A stretch of 40,688 nucleotides of DNA from Rhodocyclaceae bacterium (GTDB lineage Bacteria > Pseudomonadota > Gammaproteobacteria > Burkholderiales > Rhodocyclaceae), in NCBI GenBank assembly GCA_020445765.1, contig JAGRFY010000048.1:1-40688 (forward strand), written 5' to 3'. A model generated the notes under the pieces. The model saw only the letters and a list, made by a program, of their open reading frames with translations, was not told the DNA's origin and ran no database searches. The number at the start of each line of letters is the position of its first letter. The stretch's first letter is position 1. A program made the translations under genes and the position numbers. Shown one piece after another: positions 7,694-15,574 of the stretch.

Positions 7694-7722
7694 ACTATAT
7701 CAGGCGATCCGGACCTTCGCCA
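7694..7722 (-). promoter_or_regulatory. Candidate promoter of the riboswitch-Gdt1 transcript
   Basis: TATAGT (7699-7694) is a good -10 box placed just upstream of the aptamer, with a weak TGGCGA -35 at 17-bp spacing. The -10 overlaps the stop codon of the Usp gene, so the Gdt1 gene could be transcribed apart from usp-terC. The weak -35 keeps confidence moderate. Confidence 0.45.
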
Positions 7723-8168
7723 GCGTCCCGGCGCGCCACCAGCACCGGCACCGTCAGGTGCTTCAGCAGCGGCCCGGCGACCGCACCCGGAATCAGCGTG
7801 GTCAACGCGCTGGTGCCGGCGCCGATCACCAGCAGGTCGAAGCCATGCTCCTCGACGAACAGGCGGATGGTCTCGGCGACGTGGCCGACCGCCACGTGGG
7901 GCTGGTATTCGATGCCGCCTTCGTCGAGCAGGCGGCGGCTGTCGGCGAGCGCGGCGAGGCCCTCCTCGCGATACCAGGCCTCGACTTCCTCGTCACTGAC
8001 GAACATTCGCGAATGCCCGGACTCGATGGCCGGCTGCACGTTGAGCAGGTGCAGCTCGGCGTCGAGACCGGCTCGGACCAGCCGCAGCACCTGTTGCGCT
8101 GCCGCGCTGCCGCCGCCACGGCCCTCGACCGCGATCAGGATCTTCATGCGAGCGGATTCGCCGGCCAT
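7695..8168 (-). CDS. Universal stress protein, UspA family
   Basis: Single-domain UspA protein of 157 residues. It opens with the beta strand MKILIAVEG and ends with the nucleotide-binding type pattern GFDLLVIGAGTSALTTLIPGAVAGPLLKHLTVPVLVAR, close to the G-2x-G-9x-G(S/T) motif of ATP-binding Usp proteins, though slightly degenerate. Cytoplasmic; a general stress and survival role is known for the family but the specific partner is not. ATG 8168 is chosen over the internal ATG 8147 because GGAG lies 8 bases upstream, overlapping the end of terC, so the pair is translationally coupled. It stands between two membrane proteins linked to metal homeostasis, which suggests it answers the same stress. 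Confidence 0.9.
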   Translation of the reverse strand: MAGESARMKILIAVEGRGGGSAAAQQVLRLVRAGLDAELHLLNVQPAIESGHSRMFVSDEEVEAWYREEGLAALADSRRLLDEGGIEYQPHVAVGHVAETIRLFVEEHGFDLLVIGAGTSALTTLIPGAVAGPLLKHLTVPVLVARRDAGEGPDRLI

Positions 8169-8172
8169 CGAT

Positions 8173-8889
8173 TCACTCCAGTGGTATCTCGCGCACCCGT
8201 CGCGCGGCCGGCGCACGACGCCGGCCCAGCCAGCGGCCGAACACCACGACCAGCAGCGCGCCGGCGGCGCCGGCGCTGACATGGGCGTGCGGCACGTGGG
8301 CGGCGGACCAGGCCGCCGTCGCCATGTCGGTGACCAGCATGCCGCCGGCGATCCAGCCCAGCAAGGCGCCCCCGAGGGTGATGACGAAGGGAAAGCGGTC
8401 CATCAGCGTGAGCACCAGCCGACTGCCCCACACGATGATCGGAATCGACACCAGGATGCCGAAGATGACCAGGCTCATGTCGCCGTGGGCGGCGCCGGCC
8501 ACCGCCAGCACGTTGTCGACGCTCATCACCGCATCGGCGACGACCACCGTGCGCACCGCCCCGAACAGCGTGGCGCTGGCATCGATCGCACCGTGGCCGC
8601 CGTCCTCGTCCTCCGGCAGCATCAGCTTGACGCCGATCCACACCAGCAGCACGGCCCCGACCACCTTGAGCCAGGGCAGTTCGAGCAGGTGCAGCGCGAA
8701 GAAGATCAGCACCAGGCGAAGCCCGATGGCGCCGACCACGCCCCAGAAGATGCCCCGCGCCCGCTGGTGCTCGGGCAGGCGGCGGCAGGCCAGCGCGATC
8801 ACCACGGCATTGTCGCCGCCGAGCAGGATGTCGATGGCGATGATCTGGGCAACCGAGACCCAGAATGCGGCGGTGAGCATTTCTTCCAT
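8173..8889 (-). CDS. TerC/Alx-family integral membrane protein
   Basis: Membrane protein of 238 residues with about seven helices. The family marks are two acidic intramembrane motifs: DILLGGDNAVVIALA near residue 20 and DAVMSVDNVLAVAGA near 125. TerC-type proteins are tied to Mn2+ efflux (Alx, MeeF/MeeY) and to tellurite resistance; there is no other tellurite gene here. The start is ATG 8889 (MEEMLTAAFWVSVAQ), with AGGA six bases upstream; the longer frame to 9237 overlaps the divergent ubiH gene and is not used. Downstream come Usp and the riboswitch-controlled Gdt1 exporter, giving a small manganese or envelope stress group. No second yybP-ykoY aptamer was recognised ahead of this gene. 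Confidence 0.92.
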   Translation of the reverse strand: MEEMLTAAFWVSVAQIIAIDILLGGDNAVVIALACRRLPEHQRARGIFWGVVGAIGLRLVLIFFALHLLELPWLKVVGAVLLVWIGVKLMLPEDEDGGHGAIDASATLFGAVRTVVVADAVMSVDNVLAVAGAAHGDMSLVIFGILVSIPIIVWGSRLVLTLMDRFPFVITLGGALLGWIAGGMLVTDMATAAWSAAHVPHAHVSAGAAGALLVVVFGRWLGRRRAPAARRVREIPLE

Positions 8890-8968
8890 GGCATCCTGCG
8901 CGATGCGGGCGATGGTTGCCCGGCGCGGGGCGACTCTACCCGCAAGGCGGGGCGCCCACAATAGCGGA

Positions 8969-8998
8969 TTGGCGCCGCTGCGGCGCCTGGGGCACAAT
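8969..8998 (+). promoter_or_regulatory. Candidate ubiH promoter in the terC/ubiH divergent region
   Basis: TTGGCG at 8969-8974 and CACAAT at 8993-8998 with an 18-bp spacer resemble a weak sigma-70 promoter ahead of ATG 9034. The 144-bp region between terC and ubiH must hold promoters for both directions; nothing stronger was seen. Confidence 0.35.
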
Positions 8999-9019
8999 CC
9001 AGCAGCCTGATCGTGCCCC
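8989..9019. repeat. Inverted repeat upstream of ubiH
   Basis: GGGGCAC (8989-8995) and GTGCCCC (9013-9019) are perfect 7-bp arms separated by 17 bases. The element overlaps the candidate -10 and the likely transcription start, so it could be an operator or a leader hairpin. A second short palindrome, GGCGCCGCTGCGGCGCC, lies beside it at 8971-8987. Confidence 0.4.
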
Positions 9020-9033
9020 GGGGATTTCGTCGC

Positions 9034-10197
9034 ATGGACTTCGATGTATTGATCGTCGGCGCCGGCCTTGCCGGTGCCAGCCTGGCGGCCGCGCTGCGCA
9101 CCAGCTCGCTGAAGGTCGGGCTGATCGAAGGCTCGCCGCCGCGGCGACCCGACGGCTGGGACGCGCGCGTCTATGCCATCAGTCCGGCGAGCGTCGCCTT
9201 TCTCGACGAGATCGGCATCTGGCAGCACCTCGACCACGCGCGCGTCGCGCCGGTCTACGACATGCGGATCTTCGGCGACCGCGACGGCCGGCTCGACTTC
9301 TCCGCCTACGACTGCGGCCTCGAGGCCCTGGCCTGGATCGTCGAAGCCAGCCAGTTGCAGCTCGAGCTATGGGAAACGGTCAAGCGCCAGCACGGCGTCC
9401 GCTTGCTGTGCCCGGCCCGGCCGGCGGCGCTGGCCTTCGACGAGGACGGTGCCGAGCTCGCGCTCGAAGATGGACGCAGCGTGCGCGCCCGCCTGGTGGT
9501 CGGCGCCGACGGCGCGGCGTCGTGGGTGCGCGAGCAGGCCGGCATCCATGCGCGCGTCAGTCCGTATGGCGAGAAGGGGGTGGTGGCCAACTTCGAATGC
9601 AGCCTGCCCCACGACGGGCGTGCCCTGCAGTGGTTCCTGGCCGACGGCATCCTGGCCTGGCTGCCGTTGCCGGGGGAGCGGATCTCGATGGTCTGGTCGG
9701 CACCCGATGCGCTGGCCGAGGAACTCGTCGCGCTGTCGCCGGAAGCGCTGTGCGCCCGGGTTGCGGCGGCCGGCAGCGAGACCCTCGGCCGGCTGACGCC
9801 GATCACGCCGGCTGCAGCCTTTCCGCTGCGGCTGATGCGGGTCGGGCAGCCGTTCGCGCATCGCGTCGCGCTGGTCGGCGACGCCGCCCACGCGATCCAT
9901 CCGTTGTCCGGGCATGGCATCAACCTCGGCTTCCAGGACAGCCGGGCGCTGGCCAGCCGGCTGGCGGCACTGCCCGGCTGGCGGGATCCGGGCGAGGCCT
10001 CGATCCTGCGCGCCTACGCCCGCGCCCGTGCCGAGGAGACCCTGTTGATGCAGACCACCACCGACGGCCTCAATCGCCTGTTCCGGCCGACCGATCCGCT
10101 CGTCGCGCGAATCCGGAACTTCGGCCTGAACCTTACCAATGCCGTGCCGGTCGTACGCAATATGCTTGTACGCTACGCGGTCAGTGGCCATTTCTGA
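9034..10197 (+). CDS. ubiH: UbiH/UbiF/COQ6-type FAD-dependent ubiquinone hydroxylase
   Basis: Flavoprotein of 387 residues that hydroxylates the aromatic ring of a ubiquinone precursor. The N-terminal Rossmann motif VLIVGAGLAGASLAAAL binds FAD; the DG-type motif VVGADGAASWVREQAG lies near 160, and the second FAD motif GDAAHAIHPLSGHGINLGFQ near 285-305 is the hallmark of the UbiH/COQ6 family. Which ring position it attacks (UbiH, UbiI, UbiF or UbiM) cannot be told by eye. ATG 9034 is preferred over GTG 9013 because the Rossmann strand begins there and GGGGA lies upstream. It is followed after 34 bp by dsbC, a pairing common in Betaproteobacteria. Confidence 0.9.
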   Translation: MDFDVLIVGAGLAGASLAAALRTSSLKVGLIEGSPPRRPDGWDARVYAISPASVAFLDEIGIWQHLDHARVAPVYDMRIFGDRDGRLDFSAYDCGLEALAWIVEASQLQLELWETVKRQHGVRLLCPARPAALAFDEDGAELALEDGRSVRARLVVGADGAASWVREQAGIHARVSPYGEKGVVANFECSLPHDGRALQWFLADGILAWLPLPGERISMVWSAPDALAEELVALSPEALCARVAAAGSETLGRLTPITPAAAFPLRLMRVGQPFAHRVALVGDAAHAIHPLSGHGINLGFQDSRALASRLAALPGWRDPGEASILRAYARARAEETLLMQTTTDGLNRLFRPTDPLVARIRNFGLNLTNAVPVVRNMLVRYAVSGHF

Positions 10198-10231
10198 GGA
10201 CATGGCCGGCCCGCTGTCTATGGAGAAATCG

Positions 10232-10954
10232 ATGATCAGCTGTTTTCGCCGGGCGCTGCTGCCCGTCTTGGTGGCCGCCAGCGGCCTCGCGCAGGCCGAC
10301 GAGGCGTCGGTGCAGAAGGGCATCAACACCTTTCTCGGAGTCGACGCGGTGGCGTCGGTGCAGAAGGCCGGTATCGGCGACCTCTACGAGGTGGTGCTGA
10401 AATCCGGCGAGCTGATCTATACCGACGAAGCCATCGGCTTCATCATCGACGGCCAGATCATCGACACCAAGTCGCGCCGCAACATCACCCAGGCGCGGCT
10501 CAGCGAACTGTCCCGGATAGACTTCGCCAGCCTGCCGCTGGAGCGTGCGATCAAGCAGGTCAAGGGCGACGGCAGCCGGATCATGGCTACCTTCGAGGAT
10601 CCGAACTGCGGCTACTGCAAGCGACTGGCGAAGGAACTGCAGAAGGTCAGCAACGTCACCATCTACACCTTCATGATCCCGATCCTGTCGGCCGACTCGA
10701 ACGAAAAGGCCCGCAACATCTGGTGTGCGGATGACAAGGCGAGCACCTGGAACGACTGGATGCTGAACAACAAGCAGCCGGTCAACGCGAGCTGCGACAG
10801 CGACGCGATCCAGCAGAATGCCGAATTCGCCCACCGGCTGCGAATCAACGGCACGCCGACGCTGTTCTTCGCAGACGGCAACCGGGTCGGCGGCTACCTG
10901 CCCGCCAGCGAGATCGAGAAGGAATTGACGGCGGTCGCCTCGCGCAAGGACTGA
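10232..10954 (+). CDS. dsbC: Thiol:disulfide interchange protein DsbC
   Basis: Periplasmic disulfide isomerase of 240 residues. It has a signal peptide with cleavage after AQA at about 22, an N-terminal dimerisation domain (GVDAVASVQKAGIGDLYEVV), a helical linker, and a thioredoxin-fold catalytic domain with CGYC at 126-129 and the cis-proline in NGTPTLFF. Two further cysteines (IWCADD and ASCDSD) match the structural disulfide of DsbC. The start at 10232 has GGAG seven bases upstream and gives a normal signal peptide; ATGs at 10202 and 10220 would add charged residues ahead of it. DsbD, which keeps it reduced, is not in the window. Confidence 0.95.
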   Translation: MISCFRRALLPVLVAASGLAQADEASVQKGINTFLGVDAVASVQKAGIGDLYEVVLKSGELIYTDEAIGFIIDGQIIDTKSRRNITQARLSELSRIDFASLPLERAIKQVKGDGSRIMATFEDPNCGYCKRLAKELQKVSNVTIYTFMIPILSADSNEKARNIWCADDKASTWNDWMLNNKQPVNASCDSDAIQQNAEFAHRLRINGTPTLFFADGNRVGGYLPASEIEKELTAVASRKD

Positions 10955-10965
10955 CTCGACGCTTC

Positions 10966-10978
10966 GGGCTCGGAGCCC
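10966..10978 (+). terminator. Weak hairpin after dsbC
   Basis: GGGCT-CGG-AGCCC forms a short GC stem 11 bases after the dsbC stop, followed by the pyrimidine stretch TCCTTCCTC rather than a U-tract. It is terminator-like at best. Confidence 0.25.
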
Positions 10979-10991
10979 TCCTTCCTCGCCA

Positions 10992-11378
10992 GTGGCGGGC
11001 TTGCTGGCCGCACCGATCGCCGACGACAACGCGTGCGCCTTGATCTCGTCTTCCGGGCCGGTCACGGTGACCGGCAGCCGGCAGTTCGCGCTAATGCTCG
11101 GCGACGGCTCGGGTGCCGTGATCGGCGGTACCGAGCGGCCATTCGACGCCGGCGCCGCCGCGCCCACGACTTCGCTGGCGCGATACGACGGCCCTTCCGG
11201 CACCTTCCCGTTCCAACGTGTGTCGGGTGAATGCAGCTCGGGCGCAGGCGTGCTTCAGGTGAGCCTGTCCTTCGAGAACGCGCCGGCTCCGGGACCGGAA
11301 CAGGCGGCCCGGCTTTGCGGCGGCCTGCCGGTCGTCGCCATCCGGGTACACCGTATCCAGCGACGGGCAGTCGCCTGA
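10992..11378 (+). CDS. Hypothetical protein between dsbC and acs
   Basis: Open frame of 128 residues starting at GTG. I recognise no family. It has GC-rich third positions like its neighbours and a plausible soluble or secreted composition (SSGPVTVTGSRQFALMLGDG, LQVSLSFENAPAPGPEQAAR), with cysteines in ACALIS, GECSSG and RLCGGL. No convincing ribosome binding site precedes the GTG, so the true start could lie elsewhere or the frame may be a gene remnant. It fills what is otherwise a 430-bp gap between dsbC and the acs terminator. Competing minus-strand frames here have poorer composition and run through that terminator. Confidence 0.35.
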   Translation: MAGLLAAPIADDNACALISSSGPVTVTGSRQFALMLGDGSGAVIGGTERPFDAGAAAPTTSLARYDGPSGTFPFQRVSGECSSGAGVLQVSLSFENAPAPGPEQAARLCGGLPVVAIRVHRIQRRAVA

Positions 11379-11385
11379 AGCAGCC

Positions 11386-11421
11386 GCAAAAAGGGAAAAA
11401 GGCGCGAACGAATCGCGCCTT
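11386..11421 (-). terminator. Intrinsic terminator of acs
   Basis: On the minus strand an 8-bp stem, AAGGCGCG paired with CGCGCCTT around a 7-base loop, runs into TTTTTCCCTTTTT. It lies 89 bp past the acs stop. The plus-strand reading has only a C-rich tail, so the element chiefly ends acs transcription. Confidence 0.88.
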
Positions 11422-11509
11422 CTCCCCCCTCCCGTTGCCGACATCACGAGGTGCCGGCACTCCAATTGTTCTATGGGTGGCCGACCGCGGGGCCGGCCAC
11501 CGAGTGGCG

Positions 11510-13492
11510 TCAGCCCTTGAGCTGATCCAGGATCGCCGGGTTCTCCAGCGTCGAGGTGTCCTGCGTGATCTCCTCGCCCTTGGCCAGCTGACGCAGCAGA
11601 CGGCGCATGATCTTGCCGGACCGGGTCTTCGGCAGGTTCTCACCGAAGCGGATGTCCTTGGGCTTGGCGATCGGACCGATGTCCCTGCCGACCCAATTGG
11701 CCAGATCCTTGATGATCGCTGCCGCTTCGTCGCCGGTCGGGCGCGGACGCTTCAGCACCACGAAGGCGACGATGGCTTCGCCGGTCAGGTCGTCGGGACG
11801 ACCGACCACCGCTGCCTCCGCCACCAGCTCGTGCGCCACCAGCGAGGACTCGATTTCCATCGTGCCCATGCGGTGACCGGAGACGTTGAGCACGTCGTCG
11901 ATGCGGCCGGTGATCGTGAAGTAGCCGGTCTTGGCGTCGCGGATGGCGCCGTCGCCGGCGAGATACAGCTTGCCCTTGAAGTCGTCCGGATAGTAGGAGC
12001 TCTTGAAACGCTCCGGATCACCCCAGACGTTGCGGATCATCGACGGCCACGGGCGCTTGACCACCAGGATGCCGCCCTGCCCCCAAGGCACTTCGGTGCC
12101 GGTCTCATCGACCACGGCGGCCATCACACCCGGGAACGGCAAGGTGCATGAGCCGGGGATCAGCGGCGTGGCGCCCGGCAGCGGGGTGATCATGTGGGCG
12201 CCGGTCTCGGTCTGCCAGAAGGTGTCGACGATCGGGCAGCGACCGCCGCCGACCTCGTTGTAGTACCACTCCCAGGCGGCCGGGTTGATCGGCTCGCCGA
12301 CCGAACCCATGATGCGCAGGCTGGTGAGGTCGTACTGACGCGGATGGACCTTCTCGTTGGCGTCGGCGGCCTTGATCAGCGAACGGATCGCGGTCGGCGC
12401 GGTGTAGAAGATCGTGACCTTGTGGTCCTGGATCATCTTCCAGAAACGGCCGGCATCCGGATAGGTCGGCACACCCTCGAACACGATCTCGGTGGCGCCG
12501 CAGGCCAGCGGGCCGTAGGCGATGTAGGAGTGGCCGGTGACCCAGCCGATGTCGGCGGTGCACCAGAAGACGTCGTCGGGCTTGATGTCGAAGGTGTACT
12601 TCATCGACAGCATGGCCTGCAGCAGGTAGCCGCCGCTGGCATGCTGGACACCCTTCGGCTTGCCGGTCGAGCCCGAGGTATAGAGCAGGAACAGCGGGTG
12701 CTCGGCCTCGACCCACTCCGGCTCGCAGGTGTCGGACTGGCCGGCGAGCGCGTCGTCGAGCCAGATGTCGCGACCCTCGGCCATGGTGACTGCGCCGCCG
12801 GTGCGCTTGACGACGATGACGTTCTTGATGGTCTTGCAGTGGTCGCCGCTGGCGTCGGAGGCCAGGGCCTCGTCGGCGATCGGCTTCAGCGGCAGCGCCT
12901 TGCCGCCGCGGAACTGGCCGTCCGAGGTGATCAGCGCAACCGCGCCGGCACCCTCGATGCGGTCGCGCAGCGACTGCGCCGAGAAGCCGCCGAACACCAC
13001 CGAATGGGTCGCGCCGATGCGGGCGCAGGCCTGCATCGCGACGATGCCTTCGATCGACATCGGCAGGTAGATGACGACGCGGTCACCCTTCTTGACGCCC
13101 ATGCCGCGCAGCGCATTGCCAAACTTGCTGACGCGACTCAGCAGATCCTTGTAGGTGATCTTGGTGACTTCGCCGCCGTCGGCTTCGAAGATGATCGCGA
13201 CCTTGTCGCCCAGGCCGTTGTTGACCTGGCGGTCGATGCAGTTGTAGGAGACGTTCAGCTTGCCGTCCGGGAACCACTTGAAGAACGGCGGATTGCTCTC
13301 GTCCAGCACGGTGTTGAACGGCGTCTGCCAGTCCAGCAGTTCGCGGGCATGACGACCCCAGTAACCCTCGTAGTCGCGCTCGGCCTCGTCGCACAGTGCC
13401 TTGTACGCTTCCATGCCCGACACTGCTGCATTCTTAACCAGCTCTTCCGAGGGATAGTACAGCTTGGTCTGGGTCGACTCGTTATTCGACAT
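11510..13492 (-). CDS. acs: Acetyl-CoA synthetase (acetate-CoA ligase, AMP-forming)
   Basis: Enzyme of 660 residues that activates acetate to acetyl-CoA via acetyl-AMP. The ATP-binding loop is [11 protein letters not shown], near residue 270; the [14 protein letters not shown] stretch is the acyl/AMP-binding core, and [12 protein letters not shown] near the C-terminus carries the catalytic lysine (about K627) that Pat/CobB systems acetylate in homologues. Length matches the family. ATG 13492 has AAGGAG about 11 bases upstream. It is monocistronic, with its own terminator, and diverges from class I fumarase across a 517-bp regulatory region, so the two may be co-regulated for acetate-driven growth. 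Confidence 0.97.
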   Translation of the reverse strand: MSNNESTQTKLYYPSEELVKNAAVSGMEAYKALCDEAERDYEGYWGRHARELLDWQTPFNTVLDESNPPFFKWFPDGKLNVSYNCIDRQVNNGLGDKVAIIFEADGGEVTKITYKDLLSRVSKFGNALRGMGVKKGDRVVIYLPMSIEGIVAMQACARIGATHSVVFGGFSAQSLRDRIEGAGAVALITSDGQFRGGKALPLKPIADEALASDASGDHCKTIKNVIVVKRTGGAVTMAEGRDIWLDDALAGQSDTCEPEWVEAEHPLFLLYTSGSTGKPKGVQHASGGYLLQAMLSMKYTFDIKPDDVFWCTADIGWVTGHSYIAYGPLACGATEIVFEGVPTYPDAGRFWKMIQDHKVTIFYTAPTAIRSLIKAADANEKVHPRQYDLTSLRIMGSVGEPINPAAWEWYYNEVGGGRCPIVDTFWQTETGAHMITPLPGATPLIPGSCTLPFPGVMAAVVDETGTEVPWGQGGILVVKRPWPSMIRNVWGDPERFKSSYYPDDFKGKLYLAGDGAIRDAKTGYFTITGRIDDVLNVSGHRMGTMEIESSLVAHELVAEAAVVGRPDDLTGEAIVAFVVLKRPRPTGDEAAAIIKDLANWVGRDIGPIAKPKDIRFGENLPKTRSGKIMRRLLRQLAKGEEITQDTSTLENPAILDQLKG

Positions 13493-13618
13493 TGCTCACC
13501 TCTCCTTATCTCTCTTCAAAGATTTCAGGACTACCTGCTTGAAAGCCGGCTGGGCGCACCCGCCGACCTTGTTCTTCTGTCACCTGACTTTTCCGGCTCC
13601 GTGTCACCAGAAAGCGGG

Positions 13619-13677
13619 AGAATACAGCGATTTCACCAGTTATTGCTTACATCGGACTTACATGTCTTACATAAGAC
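13619..13677 (-). promoter_or_regulatory. acs control region with three ATGTAAG repeats and a palindrome
   Basis: The AT-rich heart of the 517-bp acs/fumarase intergenic region. Read toward acs, ATGTAAG occurs three times (13672-13666, 13663-13657, 13652-13646), starts 9 and 11 bp apart. The first copy is part of the inverted repeat GTCTTAYRTAAGAC (13664-13677). About 22 bp further on, TATTCT (13624-13619) in a TGTATTCT context could be an extended -10, with no good -35. That layout fits an activator site next to an activator-dependent promoter. I cannot name the regulator. Confidence 0.5.
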
Positions 13678-13726
13678 TTCGGTGAATTTTTCCCGCTGCG
13701 CAACATTTCGCTCCAATCGCCAATCC

Positions 13727-13739
13727 GATCAAATTGATC
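13727..13739. promoter_or_regulatory. Palindrome GATCAA-A-TTGATC in the acs/fumarase region
   Basis: Perfect 6-bp arms about a single base, within a wider partly symmetrical stretch running from CCGAT to ATCGG (13725-13754). It is a possible operator for either divergent gene. The half-site order is opposite to that of an FNR box, so FNR is not proposed. The rest of the region up to 14009 shows no other clear signal. Confidence 0.35.
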
Positions 13740-14009
13740 TTCTTGAGTTAATCGGAATCCGACCGGATTGCGCAGTGCAACCAGGCAAGGCAACAGGTGC
13801 CATGGCGTCGATACCGGCCCCCGCCGGGTGGCACTGCCCGAAGCTCCGAAGTCGCCTCCGCGAGGGGATGAATTCCGTGCTAGTCTTTGGCGGTTGTGCG
13901 CCGGCGCCGGACGAACCGCCAACCGGGGCGCAGCGGCCCAGTCGCGGCTCGCCACCAGTCCGCCAGACGACCGGGGCGGCAGCCGAACCTTAGACATCGA
14001 GGGAAAGCC

Positions 14010-15542
14010 ATGACCGTCATTCGCCAGGACGACTTCATCCAGTCCATCGCAGACGCCTTCCAGTTCATCAGCTACTACCACCCGCTGGACTACATCCAGG
14101 CGCTCGGCAAGGCCTACGAACGCGAGCAGTCGCCCGCCGCACGCGATGCCATCGCCCAGATCCTCACCAATTCGCGCATGTGCGCCGAGGGCCACCGCCC
14201 GATCTGCCAGGACACCGGGATCGCCGTGGTCTTTCTCAAGGTCGGCATGAACGTGCGCTGGGACGCCACCCTTTCGGTGCAGGAAATGATCAACGAAGGC
14301 GTGCGTCGCGCCTACAACCATCCCGACAACAAGCTGCGTGCGTCGGTGCTGCTCGATCCGGCCGGCGCGCGCCGGAATTCGAAGGACAACACCCCGGCGG
14401 TGGTCCATTACGAGATCGTCGAAGGCGACCACCTCGAAGTGACCTGCGCTGCCAAGGGCGGCGGCTCCGAGAACAAGTCGAAGATGGTGATGCTCAACCC
14501 GTCCGACTCGATCGTCGACTGGGTGCTGAAGACCTTGCCGACGATGGGTGCCGGCTGGTGCCCGCCCGGCATCCTCGGCATCGGCATCGGCGGCACGCCC
14601 GAGAAGGCGATGCTGCTGGCCAAGGAATCGCTGATGGCCCACGTGGACATCCAGGAACTGCAGGCCAAGGCGGAATCCGGTGCCGAACTGAGCCGCGTCG
14701 AGCAGTTGCGCCTCGAGCTGTTCGACAAGGTCAATGCGCTGGGCATCGGCGCCCAGGGCCTGGGCGGCCTGACCACCGTGCTCGACGTCAAGATCCTCGA
14801 CTATCCGACCCACGCCGCCTCGCTGCCGATCGCGATGATCCCGAACTGCGCGGCCACCCGCCACATCCATTTCGAGCTCGACGGTTCCGGCCCCGCGACA
14901 CTGGCGACACCGAAGCTCGAGGACTGGCCCGACGTCACCTGGAAGGCCGACACCAACGTCGCCACCCGGGTCAATCTCGACACCCTGACCAAGGAAGAGG
15001 TGGCGTCGTGGAAGCCGGGTCAGGTGCTGCTGCTCAACGGCAAGATGCTGACCGGCCGCGATGCCGCCCACAAGCGCATCCAGGACATGCTGTCGAAGGG
15101 CGAGGAACTGCCGGTCGACTTCACCAACCGCATCATCTACTACGTCGGCCCGGTCGATCCGGTACGCGAAGAGGTGGTCGGTCCGGCCGGCCCGACCACC
15201 GCCACCCGGATGGACAAGTTCACCCGCATGATGCTGGAAAAGACGGGCCTGATCGCGATGGTCGGCAAGGCCGAGCGCGGTCCGGTGGCGATCGAGGCGA
15301 TCAAGGACAACAAGGCGGCTTACCTGATGGCGGTCGGCGGCTCCGCCTACCTCGTGTCGAAGGCGATCAAGCATGCCGAGGTGGTCGGGTTCGGCGACCT
15401 CGGCATGGAGGCGATCTACGAATTCGAGGTCGAGGACATGCCGGTGACGGTCGCGGTCGACGCAGCCGGCACGTCGGTGCACCAGACCGGACCGAAGGAA
15501 TGGCAGGCGAAGATCGGCAAGATTCCGGTCGCAGTCGCCTGA
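14010..15542 (+). CDS. fumA: Class I (iron-sulfur) fumarate hydratase
   Basis: Single-chain fumarase of 510 residues interconverting fumarate and malate in the citric acid cycle. The N-terminal alpha part carries NSRMCAEGHRPICQDTGIAVVF with two likely [4Fe-4S] ligand cysteines; a third may be the cysteine of IAMIPNCAATRHIHF near 280. The beta part includes GKMLTGRDAAHKRIQ, the GPVDPVREEVVGPAGPTTATRMD substrate region and the GKAERGP stretch. Length fits fused class I enzymes. ATG 14010 is chosen over the long upstream frame from 13887 because GAGGGAAAG precedes it and conservation begins there. It diverges from acs. The oxygen-sensitive cluster means activity depends on iron supply and redox state. 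Confidence 0.95.
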   Translation: MTVIRQDDFIQSIADAFQFISYYHPLDYIQALGKAYEREQSPAARDAIAQILTNSRMCAEGHRPICQDTGIAVVFLKVGMNVRWDATLSVQEMINEGVRRAYNHPDNKLRASVLLDPAGARRNSKDNTPAVVHYEIVEGDHLEVTCAAKGGGSENKSKMVMLNPSDSIVDWVLKTLPTMGAGWCPPGILGIGIGGTPEKAMLLAKESLMAHVDIQELQAKAESGAELSRVEQLRLELFDKVNALGIGAQGLGGLTTVLDVKILDYPTHAASLPIAMIPNCAATRHIHFELDGSGPATLATPKLEDWPDVTWKADTNVATRVNLDTLTKEEVASWKPGQVLLLNGKMLTGRDAAHKRIQDMLSKGEELPVDFTNRIIYYVGPVDPVREEVVGPAGPTTATRMDKFTRMMLEKTGLIAMVGKAERGPVAIEAIKDNKAAYLMAVGGSAYLVSKAIKHAEVVGFGDLGMEAIYEFEVEDMPVTVAVDAAGTSVHQTGPKEWQAKIGKIPVAVA

Positions 15543-15574
15543 TCCATTGACGCAGGCGTCCGCGGCATTCGTCG

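Noticed and set aside
13700-13720. Possible sigma-54 promoter (TTGGAGCGAAATGTTGC) ahead of acs
   Set aside because: The GG and GC dinucleotides are 11 rather than 10 bases apart, a spacing sigma-54 tolerates poorly, and the context lacks the TGGCAC core.
13727-13739. FNR/CRP box in the acs/fumarase region
   Set aside because: The half-sites are in the order ATCAA...TTGAT, the reverse of TTGAT-N4-ATCAA.
13647-15482. 611-codon minus-strand frame opposite fumarase
   Set aside because: Shadow of the class I fumarase gene, rich in His, Asp and Arg without motifs.
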